Below, one piece after another: positions 8,935 through 18,546 of a DNA stretch of 64,000 nt; position 1 is the first letter of the stretch, and every line of letters begins with the position of its first letter. The stretch is taken from NCBI RefSeq assembly GCF_000971475.1, contig NZ_DF967523.1, forward strand, positions 62,001-126,000, read 5' to 3'. Source of the DNA: Sulfuricella sp. T08. Lineage in GTDB: Bacteria; Pseudomonadota; Gammaproteobacteria; Burkholderiales; Sulfuricellaceae. Below the pieces are notes generated by a model. The model made no database searches. It saw nothing but the letters and a program-made list of their open reading frames with translations, and had not been told where the DNA came from. Made by a program: the position numbers and the translations under genes.

Positions 8935-11100
8935 ATGGCACCTGTCGCCTCACCATTGATCCAGAGTCTGGAGACTTCAAGTCTCCCCTCCTTGCCGCAT
9001 GTGTTATTGCGGGTGCTGGACGCGTGCAATAGCAACGAGACATCGTTTAGCGCAATTGCGGAAATCATTAGCAAAGATGCCGCGCTCAGTTCCAAGGTCA
9101 TTGGCGCGAGCAGTTCCGCCCTGTATGGCAAGCCAAACAAAATAACGGCATTCGAACAAAAGCTGGTCATGCTTGGCCTTGATATGGTCAGGACCATTGC
9201 CATCAGTTCTTCGGTTTATCAGGTCTTCAGCAATATCAGCAGCAGCAGTCCGGAATTTGACATGAAGTCCTTTTGGGGTCGGTCGCTGACCTCTGCCACC
9301 CTGGCCAAACTTATCGCCCAGGAAACCGCATATCCCCATCCGGAGGAGGCGTATCTCACCGGACTTCTGCTCGACGTCGGTCAGTTGGTGTTGTGGAGCA
9401 ACTTTCCCAAACAGTATGCCACGCTCTCTGCCAATGTCGATGATGATCTCCAGCTCATGCAGCGGGAAACGGAAGAAATCGGAAGCAATCATTGCGAAGT
9501 TGGGGCATGGCTGGTAGGCAGCTGGCACCTGAATTCATTCATGGCGGACGCAGTGCTCTATCATCATGTGCTTGCGTCAAGGGTCACCGATGCACACCCG
9601 TTGATCAGGATTGCACATGTGGCCAACAGCATGAGCCTGGCCAACCCCGGTAACGAGGAGAGGCTGGCGGACGGGGCTGCGTTGTTGGGAATCACCCTGG
9701 CAGACTCCCGGCGGATGATAACCAAGGCCAGGGAACTGGTCACCAAGATTGCACAGACTCTTGAGATTGAGATCGACACGGGTACAACAGGCGCTGCGGA
9801 AGCTGGCGCCGCGCCCGAAAAGCCGGATCAGGACAAGTTCCACCAGAAAAAGATGCAGCTTGCTTTGGAGGTGCGGGACATTGCCCTGGTTGACGGTATT
9901 GCGCTGGGCGTTACCTCCGCTCCGCCCTCACTGGATGGCATCCTGTTGGCCATTCAGCGCTCGCTGCATATCCTGTTCGGCTTTCAAAATATCATTTTTT
10001 TCCTTCGCGACCAGGAGTCGGGCACTCTTCATGGGAAGAGTCTGGCCTCGCAGCATGAACTGGTTAATGAAATGGCTATCCCCCCGAAGAGGGGAAACAG
10101 CATCGTCACCGACGTCCTACTCGTCCGGTCAGCCTACAGTTCATTCGTTTCCGGGGAAAATGGGACCTTGACTGTGTTGGACGACCAGATTGCCCGGTTG
10201 ATGCAGGCAGAAGGGTTTTACTGTCAGCCCATGATTGCACAGGATACTATCGTTGGTTCCATGTTGTTCGGGCTTGCCAAGGTTCAGTTGCCGCAGGTCG
10301 AAAAGCAGCGCAAGCTGATTTCGATGTTCGCACAGCAGGCCTCTCAGACCTTGGCTGCATGGCATGTGGATAATGAGCAGGCGCGGCGTACCGAGTTCGA
10401 GGTGATGTCCGCATCGCGGGCCAAGGCCAGGCAGGTTGTGCACGAAGCCAACAATCCGCTCAGCATCATAAAAAATTACATCAAGCTGTTGAGCGTGAAG
10501 CTGCCACAGGAAGACACGGTTCAAGGAGACTTGGCGATCATCAGGGAAGAAATAGATCGCGTCACCAAGATCATCAGGCAGGTAACCGAGGCGACCGAAG
10601 CTTATGCTAACCCGCTGGAGGAATTGAACGTCAACGGTGTGATTCAGGATCTGTACAAAATCTTTTTTGAATCCCTGTTTGCGCAACATCAAATAACCGT
10701 GCAAACCCAGCTTGCCCCGTCGCTGCCGAATATCGTGGCCGACAAGGACAAGCTGAAGCAGGTGCTGATTAACCTGATGAAGAACGCGGCGGAGGCCATG
10801 CAGGAAGGGGGGTTGCTGCTCATTTCCACGCGTGGGGAAATCATCCGCGACGGCAACGAATATATCGAGATTTCACTCGTGGACAACGGCCCCGGAATCC
10901 CCAAGCACATCATGGCGGATCTGTTCAAGCCGGTCTCCAGTACCAAGGGGAAAGGACACGCAGGCCTGGGTCTATTGATTGTGAAAAACCTGGTCGATGA
11001 ATTGAAAGGCAGGATTTTCTGCCAGAGCAATGAAATATCGGGTACCGCTTTTCAGATACTTTTACCCGTAACGGCAAAGGTGGTGTTGATGGATCGGTGA
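8935..11100 (+). CDS. HDOD-GAF sensor histidine kinase
   Basis: A 721-residue cytoplasmic kinase without obvious membrane helices. Residues about 10-210 form an HDOD domain (LPSLPHVLLRVLDAC, ISKDAALSSKVIGASSSALYG, LTGLLLDVGQLVLW). A GAF-like segment follows (FGFQNIIFFLRDQESGTL ... GSMLFGLAKVQL), then HisKA with His503 in VVHEANNPLSIIKNYIKLLS and an HATPase domain (INLMKNAAEAMQEGGLL, SLVDNGPGIPKHI, GLGLLIVKNLVDEL). The N box and G boxes are intact, so it should be active. It is followed by a REC-PAS-GGDEF-EAL protein that is the likely phosphate acceptor. The ATG at 8935 has no strong ribosome site, which leaves the exact start uncertain. Confidence 0.88.
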   Translation: MAPVASPLIQSLETSSLPSLPHVLLRVLDACNSNETSFSAIAEIISKDAALSSKVIGASSSALYGKPNKITAFEQKLVMLGLDMVRTIAISSSVYQVFSNISSSSPEFDMKSFWGRSLTSATLAKLIAQETAYPHPEEAYLTGLLLDVGQLVLWSNFPKQYATLSANVDDDLQLMQRETEEIGSNHCEVGAWLVGSWHLNSFMADAVLYHHVLASRVTDAHPLIRIAHVANSMSLANPGNEERLADGAALLGITLADSRRMITKARELVTKIAQTLEIEIDTGTTGAAEAGAAPEKPDQDKFHQKKMQLALEVRDIALVDGIALGVTSAPPSLDGILLAIQRSLHILFGFQNIIFFLRDQESGTLHGKSLASQHELVNEMAIPPKRGNSIVTDVLLVRSAYSSFVSGENGTLTVLDDQIARLMQAEGFYCQPMIAQDTIVGSMLFGLAKVQLPQVEKQRKLISMFAQQASQTLAAWHVDNEQARRTEFEVMSASRAKARQVVHEANNPLSIIKNYIKLLSVKLPQEDTVQGDLAIIREEIDRVTKIIRQVTEATEAYANPLEELNVNGVIQDLYKIFFESLFAQHQITVQTQLAPSLPNIVADKDKLKQVLINLMKNAAEAMQEGGLLLISTRGEIIRDGNEYIEISLVDNGPGIPKHIMADLFKPVSSTKGKGHAGLGLLIVKNLVDELKGRIFCQSNEISGTAFQILLPVTAKVVLMDR

Positions 11101-11183
11101 TCCGTCGCTTTTCGGCTCGCGCCGTATTTCGGTAGATCAGGGGTCTGGCGCTGGGGAGGATGCAAAATGATGGAGCTTCAACT

Positions 11184-13361
11184 ATGAGTGTCGTTTTGGT
11201 CGAACAACCATTGATATTGGTTGTAGATGATGAGTTGCACCTGCGCAACAGTCTGAGCGCTCTGCTTGGTCTTCATGGTTTTGCAACTGTAACCGCGGAT
11301 GGAGGGCGCGCTGCTATCGAGCTTCTCCAGAACCAGCAATTCGATCTCGTCCTGCTGGACCTTTTCATGGCGGATGTGGACGGACTTCAGGTCATGGATT
11401 CCATTATCGAGCAGCGGATCGATACTTGCGTCATTGTCGTCAGTGGTGACGTTTCCATAGACTCCGCAATTAGCGCCCTGCGCCATGGGGCCTACGACTT
11501 CCTGAGAAAACCCTATGAGCCGGATGAGCTGCTTCTGAAGATCGAGAATGCCCTCATCAAGCGTCGTCTGGAAAAAGAAAACAGAGCCATGAATCTCCAG
11601 TTGGGGGAGTCGGAGCGCTGGTACCGTTACATGGTGAACAGCTCACCGGACATCATTTATACGCTGGATGGCAATGGCCGCTTCACATTTCTCAATGACC
11701 GTGTGGAACCGTTGCTAGGCTATCGCAAGGAAAGTCTGATCGGTCAGCATTATTCAGCTCTCATCTATCTCGAAGATCTGGAGTCTGCCCGTTATATCCT
11801 GAACGAAAAGAGGGTTGGTGATCGTGCGTCCCGCAATATGGAACTCCGGGTCCGCCACAATATCGAGTCGAAACTGCTTACCCTGGAATTCAGCTCTTTC
11901 GGAATGTACGAGGAAGGCATGACAGATCAGCCCGCAAGGCATGTGGGTACCTATGGTGTGGCGAAGGATGTCACCGAAAGAAAGAAGGCAGAGCAGATAA
12001 TCAGCTACCAGGCCTATCATGATCAGCTCACCGGGCTTGCCAACCGGATATTGTTCAAGGACCACCTCGATCTGGCGATTGCCCAGGCTAAACGCAACCA
12101 GAAAATGCTGGCTGTGATGTTTCTGGATCTGGACCGCTTCAAGGTTGTCAACGACACGCTGGGCCATGTAATCGGCGACAGTCTGCTAAAAAAAGTGGCA
12201 TCGCGGCTCAAGGGTTGTTTACGTGAGGGAGATACGCTGGCTCGTCAGGGTGGAGACGAATTTACTCTGCTTCTTCCCCAGATCGAAGATCGGGAAGATG
12301 CCATTCGAACGGCGGAGAAAATGATCAAGTCGTTTGACGTTCCATTCCAGATCGATGGGCACGAACTCTACGTAACCATCAGCATGGGGGTCGCGCTTTA
12401 CCCTGTAGACGGGGAATCCATAGACAACCTCATCAAGAACGCTGACATTGCCATGTATGACAGCAAGGCGAAAGGCAGGAACCGTTACCAGTTCTACTCC
12501 GGTCGCATGAATGTGTCGTTTGCCGAGAAGCTCTCGATTGAAATGCAGATGCGGAAAGCGATCGACAGGCAGGAGTTTCAGGTTTTTTACCAGCCCCAGA
12601 TCAGGGTTGGTACGGGCAGGATTTCCGGTATGGAGGCCTTGGTGAGATGGTCATCGCCTCTCCATGGCAGCCTGTCGCCGCTGGAATTCATTCCACTGGC
12701 AGAAGAAACTGGCCTGATTCTTTCCATCGGGGAGTTTGTGCTGAAGTCCGCATGCGAACAGGCCATGCTGTGGAAAAATGCCGGTCTGCCGCCGCTACGA
12801 ATGGCAGTGAATATCTCCTCTCAACAGATTGAACAGGACGGATTCTGCGATTGCATCTCGCGGTTATTGCAGGAATACCATATGGACGGTTCGATGCTTG
12901 AACTGGAGGTCACTGAAGGCGCGTTGCTGAACGATGGCGAGCATATGATTGCAAAACTTAAAATGCTGGCGAGCATGGGAATAAAGATCGCGCTGGATGA
13001 CTTCGGTACCGGTTATTCGTCCTTGAGCTACTTGCAGAAATTCCCAATCAACACCATCAAGATCGACCAGTCTTTTGTGCGTGGACTCCCCAGCGACCCG
13101 AATAATGTTTCGATCGTGACGGCGATTTGCGCAATGGCGCAAGGGCTCAAGATGAATCTGATCGCGGAAGGTGTGGAGAAATCCGAGCAGCTCAGATTTT
13201 TGTACTCTCTCAATTGCAACGAAGCGCAGGGATTCCTGTTTAGCAAGCCACTGCCCGGCAATGAAATTACCGGGCTGTTGATGAGAAATGGTCCGTTGGC
13301 GCCACCCGCATTTTATTTGGGTCAAGCGGAATCAAATTTTCAGACTCATAAAGTCGGTTAA
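11184..13361 (+). CDS. Response regulator with PAS, GGDEF and EAL domains
   Basis: A 725-residue response regulator for c-di-GMP turnover. It has an N-terminal receiver (LILVVDDELHLRNSL, phospho-Asp59 in LVLLDLFM, VVSGD, FLRKPYEPDELL), a PAS domain (YRYMVNSSPDIIYTLDGNG), an intact GGDEF site (residues 356-360 in RQGGDEFTLLLPQ) and an intact EAL domain (EALVRW from residue 484, LEVTEGALL, DDFGTGYSSLSYL, KIDQSFVRG). Both synthesis and breakdown are therefore possible. It lies 83 nt after the HDOD kinase on the same strand and is its obvious partner. I prefer the ATG at 11184 with TGGAG 9 nt upstream. An in-frame ATG at 11160 directly abuts GGGGAGG, which is too close. Confidence 0.88.
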   Translation: MSVVLVEQPLILVVDDELHLRNSLSALLGLHGFATVTADGGRAAIELLQNQQFDLVLLDLFMADVDGLQVMDSIIEQRIDTCVIVVSGDVSIDSAISALRHGAYDFLRKPYEPDELLLKIENALIKRRLEKENRAMNLQLGESERWYRYMVNSSPDIIYTLDGNGRFTFLNDRVEPLLGYRKESLIGQHYSALIYLEDLESARYILNEKRVGDRASRNMELRVRHNIESKLLTLEFSSFGMYEEGMTDQPARHVGTYGVAKDVTERKKAEQIISYQAYHDQLTGLANRILFKDHLDLAIAQAKRNQKMLAVMFLDLDRFKVVNDTLGHVIGDSLLKKVASRLKGCLREGDTLARQGGDEFTLLLPQIEDREDAIRTAEKMIKSFDVPFQIDGHELYVTISMGVALYPVDGESIDNLIKNADIAMYDSKAKGRNRYQFYSGRMNVSFAEKLSIEMQMRKAIDRQEFQVFYQPQIRVGTGRISGMEALVRWSSPLHGSLSPLEFIPLAEETGLILSIGEFVLKSACEQAMLWKNAGLPPLRMAVNISSQQIEQDGFCDCISRLLQEYHMDGSMLELEVTEGALLNDGEHMIAKLKMLASMGIKIALDDFGTGYSSLSYLQKFPINTIKIDQSFVRGLPSDPNNVSIVTAICAMAQGLKMNLIAEGVEKSEQLRFLYSLNCNEAQGFLFSKPLPGNEITGLLMRNGPLAPPAFYLGQAESNFQTHKVG

Positions 13362-13368
13362 CAGATTC

Positions 13369-13755
13369 CTAGGCAAAGCGCTCATGCAGATATTGGATGA
13401 TATCGGCGGACTCGTACATCCACTGGCTATTGCCCTGTTCATCCGTGATTTTCAGGCAGGGCACCTTGATCTGGCCGCCGCCCTGCAATAACGCTTCGCG
13501 ATTCTGCTGATCTGTTTGTGCATCACGTAGTTCGATATTTAGCGACAGGCGGCTGATCTCTCTCCGGACCTTGATGCAAAAGGGGCAGGTCCTGAATTGA
13601 TAGAGGATCAGCCCCCGGCATTGCAGGTCGATCTGGCGTTGTTCAACGGGCTGGCGCGCAACGCCCTTCGGTGTAGTCACGATCTCCCAAAGCAGAATGA
13701 AAGGACCGATAACGACTCTCAGGCTGCGGAAGAAAATTTTGAAGACCCATTTCAT
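13369..13755 (-). CDS. Membrane-associated glutaredoxin/GST N-domain protein
   Basis: A 128-residue protein with an N-terminal hydrophobic, basic stretch (MKWVFKIFFRSLRVVIGPFILLWEIV) that may anchor it to the membrane. A thioredoxin-fold domain of glutaredoxin type follows, with active site FRTCPFCIKVRREI, the cis-Pro segment GQIKVPCLKI and YESADIIQYLHERF at the end. The CPFC pair suggests a dithiol glutaredoxin for protein or glutathione disulfides. It is convergent with the preceding response regulator (7-nt gap) and is followed on its upstream side by tRNA-Lys. Confidence 0.8.
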   Translation of the reverse strand: MKWVFKIFFRSLRVVIGPFILLWEIVTTPKGVARQPVEQRQIDLQCRGLILYQFRTCPFCIKVRREISRLSLNIELRDAQTDQQNREALLQGGGQIKVPCLKITDEQGNSQWMYESADIIQYLHERFA

Positions 13756-13805
13756 GGCGAGTTACCTAGTGTTAGAGAGAAGATGAAAGCATAGGCGGCC
13801 TCAAA

Positions 13806-13838
13806 TGAAAAGGGCTAGTCATTGCTGACTAACCCTTT
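13806..13838 (-). terminator. Terminator of tRNA-Lys
   Basis: On the minus strand a 13-bp stem (AAAGGGTTAGTCA paired across a 4-nt loop, with one G-U) directly follows the tRNA 3' end and runs into a T-rich tract (CCCTTTTCATTT). It fits a Rho-independent terminator for the tRNA transcript. Confidence 0.7.
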
Positions 13839-13846
13839 GGATTTCT

Positions 13847-13922
13847 TGGTAGGCCGTGCCAGATTCGAACTGGCGACCAACGGATTAAAAGTCCGCTGCT
13901 CTACCGGCTGAGCTAACGACCC
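13847..13922 (-). tRNA. tRNA-Lys (anticodon UUU)
   Basis: On the minus strand the sequence begins GGGTCGTTAGCTCAG, has a D-arm GCTCAGCCGGTAGAGC, an anticodon arm GCGGACTTTTAATCCGT with loop CTTTTAA (anticodon TTT), a T-arm with GTTCGAATC, and a 3' acceptor ACGGCCT pairing with GGGTCGT (two G-U pairs). The terminal A and CCA are encoded. The length is 76 nt with CCA. Confidence 0.96.
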
Positions 13923-13967
13923 CCGAAAAACAGCGATTATGCCGTGGCATGCGTTTGCTGTCAAGAG

Positions 13968-13992
13968 CGAGGCCCCGTCCAGCGGGGCCTCG
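13968..13992 (-). terminator. Hairpin downstream of the YeeE/YedE transporter gene
   Basis: A 10-bp GC-rich perfect stem CGAGGCCCCG / CGGGGCCTCG with a 5-nt loop lies 23 nt beyond the stop at 14015 on the minus strand. The following T content is weak (CTCTTGAC), so it may be a terminator or an mRNA-end stabiliser. It also sits just upstream of tRNA-Lys. Confidence 0.5.
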
Positions 13993-14014
13993 TGATGTTA
14001 ATGTCTTGATTAAA

Positions 14015-15199
14015 TCAGCCTTCTTGCATCATTCTCCAGTACTGATATTTCATTGTGGAGGCGCAGCCTGCAATGATGGCCAGCAGGGTGATGATGGAGC
14101 CGACCGCTAGAGTGGATACCCCGGTCACCCCCTGGCCGATGGTGCAACCCATTGCCAGAACGCCGCCGAAACCCATCAGGATGGCGCCTACGAAGTGATT
14201 GAAGAAATCTTTCACCGAGACAAACCATTCGATACGGAAGTTCCTGCTAATCAGGGACCATAGCAAGGACCCGAGGATCACGCCGGCAACCGACATAACG
14301 CCGAAAGTTAGCGCGGTGAGCTTGAAGCCGGCCATAGCGTAGCCGAGGGTCTGGCCCATGGGGTTGATGAAGGTAAAGGATTGGGTCGAGAGAGGCCGGC
14401 TGTCAGCGGGTTTCAGCTCTTCCGGTTTGGCGTACATATCCCATTGCTCGGCGACGAAATTTTGCAGGGAGAAGGATTGTCCGTCGGCGCTCACCATCAC
14501 GTTGCTGGTGATGTACCAGGCGGCCAGCACGGCCAGACCCACCGCCAAGCCGCCCAGGATATTATCGAAGTTGCTGCGGAAATCGGCGGACATGAATGCA
14601 AAGCCGATCAGCACCAGCGCAAGTAAGCTGCCGATCGCCAGCCGCGGTGTGGCGGCGCTGCCGCTGCCGGCGACGATTGCGCCCAGATCCTGGTTGGTTT
14701 GCAGAGTGACAGCGAGCGGACGTATCCAGTCGTAGAACAGCATGGTAAACAGCGTCTTGTCCGAGCCTGGGAATGGATTGACCATGTAGTAGGCGATGAC
14801 CGCGATGATGGCCAGGACCATGATGGACTTGAGGTTGCCACCACCGATGCGGATCAGAGTTTTGTTGCCGCAACCGGAGGCGAGGGTCATGCCGACGCCG
14901 AACATCAGTCCGCCCAGCAGGTTTTCGGCCCAGACCAGTTGATTTGCACGGTAGGGCGGGAAGGTGGAGGCCAGTTTGACGAGGCCGCTGGCTTCGAGGA
15001 CCGCCACGCCCAGCATCGCTACCGCAATTGCAAATAGCCAGGCACGCAGACGGCCTGTGTCGCCCATGTTAACCCAGTCGGAAACCGCGCCCATGGTGCA
15101 GAAATTGGTTTTGTTTACGAGCGCCCCCATGATCAGGGCGATGCCAAAGGTGGCCCAAAGAAAAAACGATTGGGCTTGCGCAAAGTTCTCAAAAACCAT
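14015..15199 (-). CDS. YeeE/YedE family transporter (thiosulfate/sulfur compound uptake)
   Basis: A 394-residue polytopic inner-membrane protein of the YeeE/YedE (TsuA-like) family, which takes up thiosulfate or related sulfur species. About ten hydrophobic helices are visible. The conserved cysteine motifs of the family are present: NKTNFCTMGAVSDW, LASGCGNKTLIRIGGGNLKS and LAMGCTIGQGVTGVSTL. It is a full-length, fused two-half form. The large loop between the halves (around PLSTQSFTFINPMGQTLG) is typical of the longer members. It stands alone between queC and tRNA-Lys with its own hairpin. In this sulfur-oxidiser context, feeding thiosulfate or sulfane sulfur to the cytoplasm is a reasonable inference. 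Confidence 0.85.
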   Translation of the reverse strand: MVFENFAQAQSFFLWATFGIALIMGALVNKTNFCTMGAVSDWVNMGDTGRLRAWLFAIAVAMLGVAVLEASGLVKLASTFPPYRANQLVWAENLLGGLMFGVGMTLASGCGNKTLIRIGGGNLKSIMVLAIIAVIAYYMVNPFPGSDKTLFTMLFYDWIRPLAVTLQTNQDLGAIVAGSGSAATPRLAIGSLLALVLIGFAFMSADFRSNFDNILGGLAVGLAVLAAWYITSNVMVSADGQSFSLQNFVAEQWDMYAKPEELKPADSRPLSTQSFTFINPMGQTLGYAMAGFKLTALTFGVMSVAGVILGSLLWSLISRNFRIEWFVSVKDFFNHFVGAILMGFGGVLAMGCTIGQGVTGVSTLAVGSIITLLAIIAGCASTMKYQYWRMMQEG

Positions 15200-15287
15200 C
15201 TGTTTATCCCTCTATCAAGTTATTTATCGTACTTGTTTGATTTTAGAGTTAAATGCAAAATTTATACATAGTCTGTTCGTACTAAAT

Positions 15288-15971
15288 TCAGCTATTCGTT
15301 TCAGGCTGGTAGCGGGTGGGATCAGCAATTTCCGCGCTGACGAATCCCTGTCGGCGCAAACGGCAGGAATCGCAGGTTCCGCAGGCTGATCCGTCCTCTC
15401 CGGCCTGGTAGCAGGAAACGGTGAGGCGGTAATCCACGCCCAGTTCTATGCCGCGGCGGATGATTTCTGCTTTCGAGAGTGAGCCCAGCGGTGCGCGAAT
15501 GTGCATGGTATTGCCTTCGACTGCGGATTTCGTGGCAAGGTTGGCCATTTTCTCGAAGGCCTCGAGATATTCAGGGCGGCAGTCAGGGTAACCCGAGTAG
15601 TCCACCGCATTGGCACCGATGAAGATGTCGCGGCTGCCGAGTACCTCCGCCCACGCCAGCGCGAGCGACAGCATGATGGTGTTGCGTGCCGGTACGTAGG
15701 TAACGGGGATGCCGGCCGATGGTGCATTTGGCACGGCAATTTTTTCGTCGGTCAGGGCTGAGCCGCCGAATGCCGCCAAATCGAGTTTAATCGTGCGCTG
15801 CTCGCTGGCACCCAGCGCGGCGGCAACACGCTGTGCAGCTTCCAGTTCCGAGCCGTGGCGCTGACCATAATCCAGGCTCAGGCAATAGCAGGCAAATCCC
15901 TCGCTACGTGCGATGGCAAGAGTGGTGGCGGAATCCAGTCCGCCCGACAGTAGCACAACTGCTTTGTTCAA
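15288..15971 (-). CDS. queC: 7-cyano-7-deazaguanine synthase QueC
   Basis: QueC converts 7-carboxy-7-deazaguanine with ammonia and ATP to preQ0 on the path to queuosine. The 227-residue product has the ATP pyrophosphatase loop [67 protein letters not shown] and the zinc-binding cysteines near the end ([18 protein letters not shown]). The start codon is TTG with a good GAGGGG ribosome site 9 nt upstream; the nearby ATG is out of frame. It is divergent from nudJ. Confidence 0.95.
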   Translation of the reverse strand: MNKAVVLLSGGLDSATTLAIARSEGFACYCLSLDYGQRHGSELEAAQRVAAALGASEQRTIKLDLAAFGGSALTDEKIAVPNAPSAGIPVTYVPARNTIMLSLALAWAEVLGSRDIFIGANAVDYSGYPDCRPEYLEAFEKMANLATKSAVEGNTMHIRAPLGSLSKAEIIRRGIELGVDYRLTVSCYQAGEDGSACGTCDSCRLRRQGFVSAEIADPTRYQPETNS

Positions 15972-16074
15972 GATGGCATTCCCCTCAAATGGCTTTCAAT
16001 TCTACACTTAGCCCTTCCGGTTTTGAATCAAACTCGAAAAGCGATAAAATCGACTTTTTTTGCAGGAAAATCCC

Positions 16075-16521
16075 ATGATCTGGAAGCCCAATGTCACCGT
16101 GGCGGCGGTGATTGAGCAAGATGGAAAGTTCCTCATGGTAGAGGAAGAAACCGGTGAGGGCATTCGTTTCAATCAGCCTGCCGGCCATTGGGAAGCTGAT
16201 GAGACGCTGGCGCAGGGCGCAGTTCGCGAAGCTCTGGAAGAAACCGCTTATCATTTCACTCCGGAGTGGTTGCTGGGCATTTATCGCTGGCGTCACCCCC
16301 GTAAGGATATCACTTACCTGCGCTTTGCCTTTGTCGGGAGCGTGCATGGACACGAGCTGCAGCGACAGTTGGATAGCGGTATCCTGCGCGCCGTATGGTT
16401 GAGTCAGGAAGAAATTCGAGCCACGGCTGAGCGTCACCGCAGTCCACTAGTGCTTCAGTGCATTGAGGATTATCTGGCCGGCACACGTTATCCTCTGGAA
16501 CTGGTTACCCACCTTTCCTGA
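16075..16521 (+). CDS. nudJ: NUDIX phosphatase NudJ
   Basis: A 148-residue NUDIX hydrolase of the NudJ type, which acts on nucleoside and thiamine (hydroxymethylpyrimidine) pyrophosphates. The Nudix box is complete: GHWEADETLAQGAVREALEE ends in REALEETAY. An MIWKPNVTVAAVIEQDGKFL start and WRHPRKDITYLRFAFVG match the family. The ATG at 16075 has AGGAAAA about 8 nt upstream. It overlaps the next gene by 3 nt (TGATG). The order nudJ - small secreted gene - mnmA echoes the nudJ/mnmA link known in many Proteobacteria. Confidence 0.9.
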   Translation: MIWKPNVTVAAVIEQDGKFLMVEEETGEGIRFNQPAGHWEADETLAQGAVREALEETAYHFTPEWLLGIYRWRHPRKDITYLRFAFVGSVHGHELQRQLDSGILRAVWLSQEEIRATAERHRSPLVLQCIEDYLAGTRYPLELVTHLS

Positions 16522-17066
16522 TGAGGGCGTGGATAATCCTGGTGATGTTGTGTTTCGGCCTGGCCGCGCAGGCCGATGAAGTCAGTATTTGTTACAACTA
16601 TGACTGCGCCGCAACCGCCAGGGTTAATCTTAGAGCGTACCAACTGCTCGCAGCCAGAAGGTTGTTGCTGCGTGCAACGGATGCAGTCGAGGAAAGAAAG
16701 GCAATTTCCCTGGTGATCGGACTGTTCGAGGTTGCCGCTGGACGGCAGACTCCGACCTGGGCCGATAAAGGCCGCAATGTGAATGATGATGGCGTGGATG
16801 GACGGATGGATTGCATCGATGAAGCTGCCAATGCCAATAGTTATCTTCGCCTGCTTGAAAGTAAGGACTGGCTTAAATACCACCGTGTGCTGGAGCCGGT
16901 GAAGAGAGCTCCGCTTTTGGTGAATGACCATTGGGCGGCGCGCATCGTGGAACAAATGACTGGCCAGGAGTTTGCGGTGGATTCCTGGTTTTTCGACAAT
17001 GGACAACCGGCATTCGTAGTGCCACTGGATGAATGGCTAGCTGGAGCGGAACCCAATGAGGAATAA
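16521..17066 (+). CDS. Exported protein of unknown function between nudJ and mnmA
   Basis: A 181-residue protein with an N-terminal signal peptide ([17 protein letters not shown] before DEVSICYN). I do not recognise an enzymatic family. The mature part has a Cys pair ([11 protein letters not shown]), an acidic segment [20 protein letters not shown] that looks like a calcium-binding or metal-binding loop, and a conserved-looking [18 protein letters not shown] near the end. It overlaps nudJ by 3 nt and mnmA by 11 nt, so it is translated in the same operon. A periplasmic role unrelated to tRNA thiolation is likely, but none can be assigned. Confidence 0.75.
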   Translation: MRAWIILVMLCFGLAAQADEVSICYNYDCAATARVNLRAYQLLAARRLLLRATDAVEERKAISLVIGLFEVAAGRQTPTWADKGRNVNDDGVDGRMDCIDEAANANSYLRLLESKDWLKYHRVLEPVKRAPLLVNDHWAARIVEQMTGQEFAVDSWFFDNGQPAFVVPLDEWLAGAEPNEE

Positions 17067-18123
17067 GCGTGTGGTGGTGGGTATGTCGGGCGGGGTGGAT
17101 TCCGCTGTCGCGGCGTTGCTGCTGAAGCGACAGGGCTATGATGTGGTTGGCCTGTTCATGAAGAACTGGGAGGATGACGATACCGAAGACGGCTATTGCC
17201 CGGCCAAGCAGGATTTCATGGACGTACTGGCGGTGGCCGACAAGATCGGCATCAAGGTCGAGGCGGTGAATTTCGCCAAGGAATACCGTGAGAAGGTATT
17301 CGCACTTTTCCTGCGCGAATATCAGGCTGGTCGCACCCCCAACCCGGATGTGCTGTGCAATTCAGAAATCAAGTTCAAGGCCTTTCTCGATCATGCCATC
17401 GCTCTTGGCGCCGACAAGATTGCCACCGGTCATTATGCCCAAGTGCGGGAGCGGGCAGGGCTGTTCGAGCTGCTCAAGGCGGAAGACGGCAGCAAGGACC
17501 AGAGCTATTTTCTGCATCGCCTCAATCAGGCGCAACTTTCCAGGGCCATTTTTCCTTTGGGCGAAATATATAAGCGCGAGGTGCGAGACATTGCCAGGGA
17601 GGCTGGTTTGCCGGTCCACGCAAAGAAGGATAGCACCGGCATCTGTTTCATTGGCGAGCGGCCGTTTCGCGAATTCCTTTCTCGCTACCTGCCGAAGCAG
17701 CCGGGCGACATGGAAACGCCGGAAGGTAAAGTGGTGGGGCGGCACGAGGGGCTGGCCTATCACACCATCGGACAGAGACAGGGGCTGGGTATCGGCGGGC
17801 AGGGTGAGCCGTGGTTCGTCGCCGGCAAGGATATGGCGCGCAACGTGCTGATCGTCGTTCAGGGCCATGACCATCCCGCTTTGTTCAGGGAAGCTCTGGT
17901 TGCCGCTGACTTGTCCTGGGTGTCAGGCCATGCGCCCCACACGGATTGGGTCTATGGCGCCAAGATTCGCTACCGCCAGGCGGATGCGCCGTGCTGCATC
18001 CATCGCGTGGATAGGGAAAACTGCGAGATCGATTTCGCCCAGCCGCAGTGGGCGGTGACGCCGGGACAGTCGGTGGTGGTGTATGAAAGCGAAGTGTGCC
18101 TGGGGGGAGGTGTGATTCAGTAA
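17056..18123 (+). CDS. mnmA: tRNA-specific 2-thiouridylase MnmA
   Basis: MnmA uses ATP and a sulfur relay (Tus proteins, with TusA at 43154 in this window) to thiolate U34 of tRNA-Lys, -Glu and -Gln. The 355-residue product has the PP-loop [15 protein letters not shown], the FMKNWEDDD segment, catalytic Cys101 ([12 protein letters not shown]) and Cys197 ([17 protein letters not shown]), and [10 protein letters not shown]. Length is normal. It is the last gene of the nudJ operon and overlaps the stop of the convergent gene at 18117 by 7 nt. Confidence 0.96.
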   Translation: MRNKRVVVGMSGGVDSAVAALLLKRQGYDVVGLFMKNWEDDDTEDGYCPAKQDFMDVLAVADKIGIKVEAVNFAKEYREKVFALFLREYQAGRTPNPDVLCNSEIKFKAFLDHAIALGADKIATGHYAQVRERAGLFELLKAEDGSKDQSYFLHRLNQAQLSRAIFPLGEIYKREVRDIAREAGLPVHAKKDSTGICFIGERPFREFLSRYLPKQPGDMETPEGKVVGRHEGLAYHTIGQRQGLGIGGQGEPWFVAGKDMARNVLIVVQGHDHPALFREALVAADLSWVSGHAPHTDWVYGAKIRYRQADAPCCIHRVDRENCEIDFAQPQWAVTPGQSVVVYESEVCLGGGVIQ

Positions 18124-18500
18124 CGGCGGAACAGGGCTGAAGCCCGCCACATATAGAAGCTGACTGGCTCTGATAAAATCAAAACTTCCCCCGATTGCCC
18201 CTCCACCGCGGCTTGCAGAGTGTGGGCGCCGCGATCGATTTCCGTAAGCGTCAGACTTGTCGTTCCCGTGACGGGCATGGCTGTGCCGTCCAGCAGCAGC
18301 TTGATCCGGTGCCCTTGCTCGATTTGCAGTGCAGGGGATAGCGTTAGTTCCACGACCAAGGTGCCGGTATTGCCGTGGATGGTTTCTTCCGCAGCGGGTT
18401 GGGTGATGGCCAGCGAGGTATAAGCCACAGCTTCGCCCGCCGCCCACGAGGTGAGAGGCAGAGCAAGGCAGAGCAGGATGAGGCTGAGCGTGCGGATCAT
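18117..18500 (-). CDS. Small exported protein, probable Ig-like fold
   Basis: A 127-residue protein with a signal peptide ([16 protein letters not shown] before AGEAVAYTS). The mature part is a run of predicted beta strands ([59 protein letters not shown]) like the single Ig-like domain often found at the end of DUF4124-type or penicillin-binding protein C-type proteins. No catalytic motif is seen. It is convergent with mnmA and stands upstream of the glutathione S-transferase gene on the other strand's map order. Function unknown. Confidence 0.65.
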   Translation of the reverse strand: MIRTLSLILLCLALPLTSWAAGEAVAYTSLAITQPAAEETIHGNTGTLVVELTLSPALQIEQGHRIKLLLDGTAMPVTGTTSLTLTEIDRGAHTLQAAVEGQSGEVLILSEPVSFYMWRASALFRRY

Positions 18501-18546
18501 CCTTGAAATATAGCAGCTAACCCGGAGTTCATCCGGGCGTCACACT

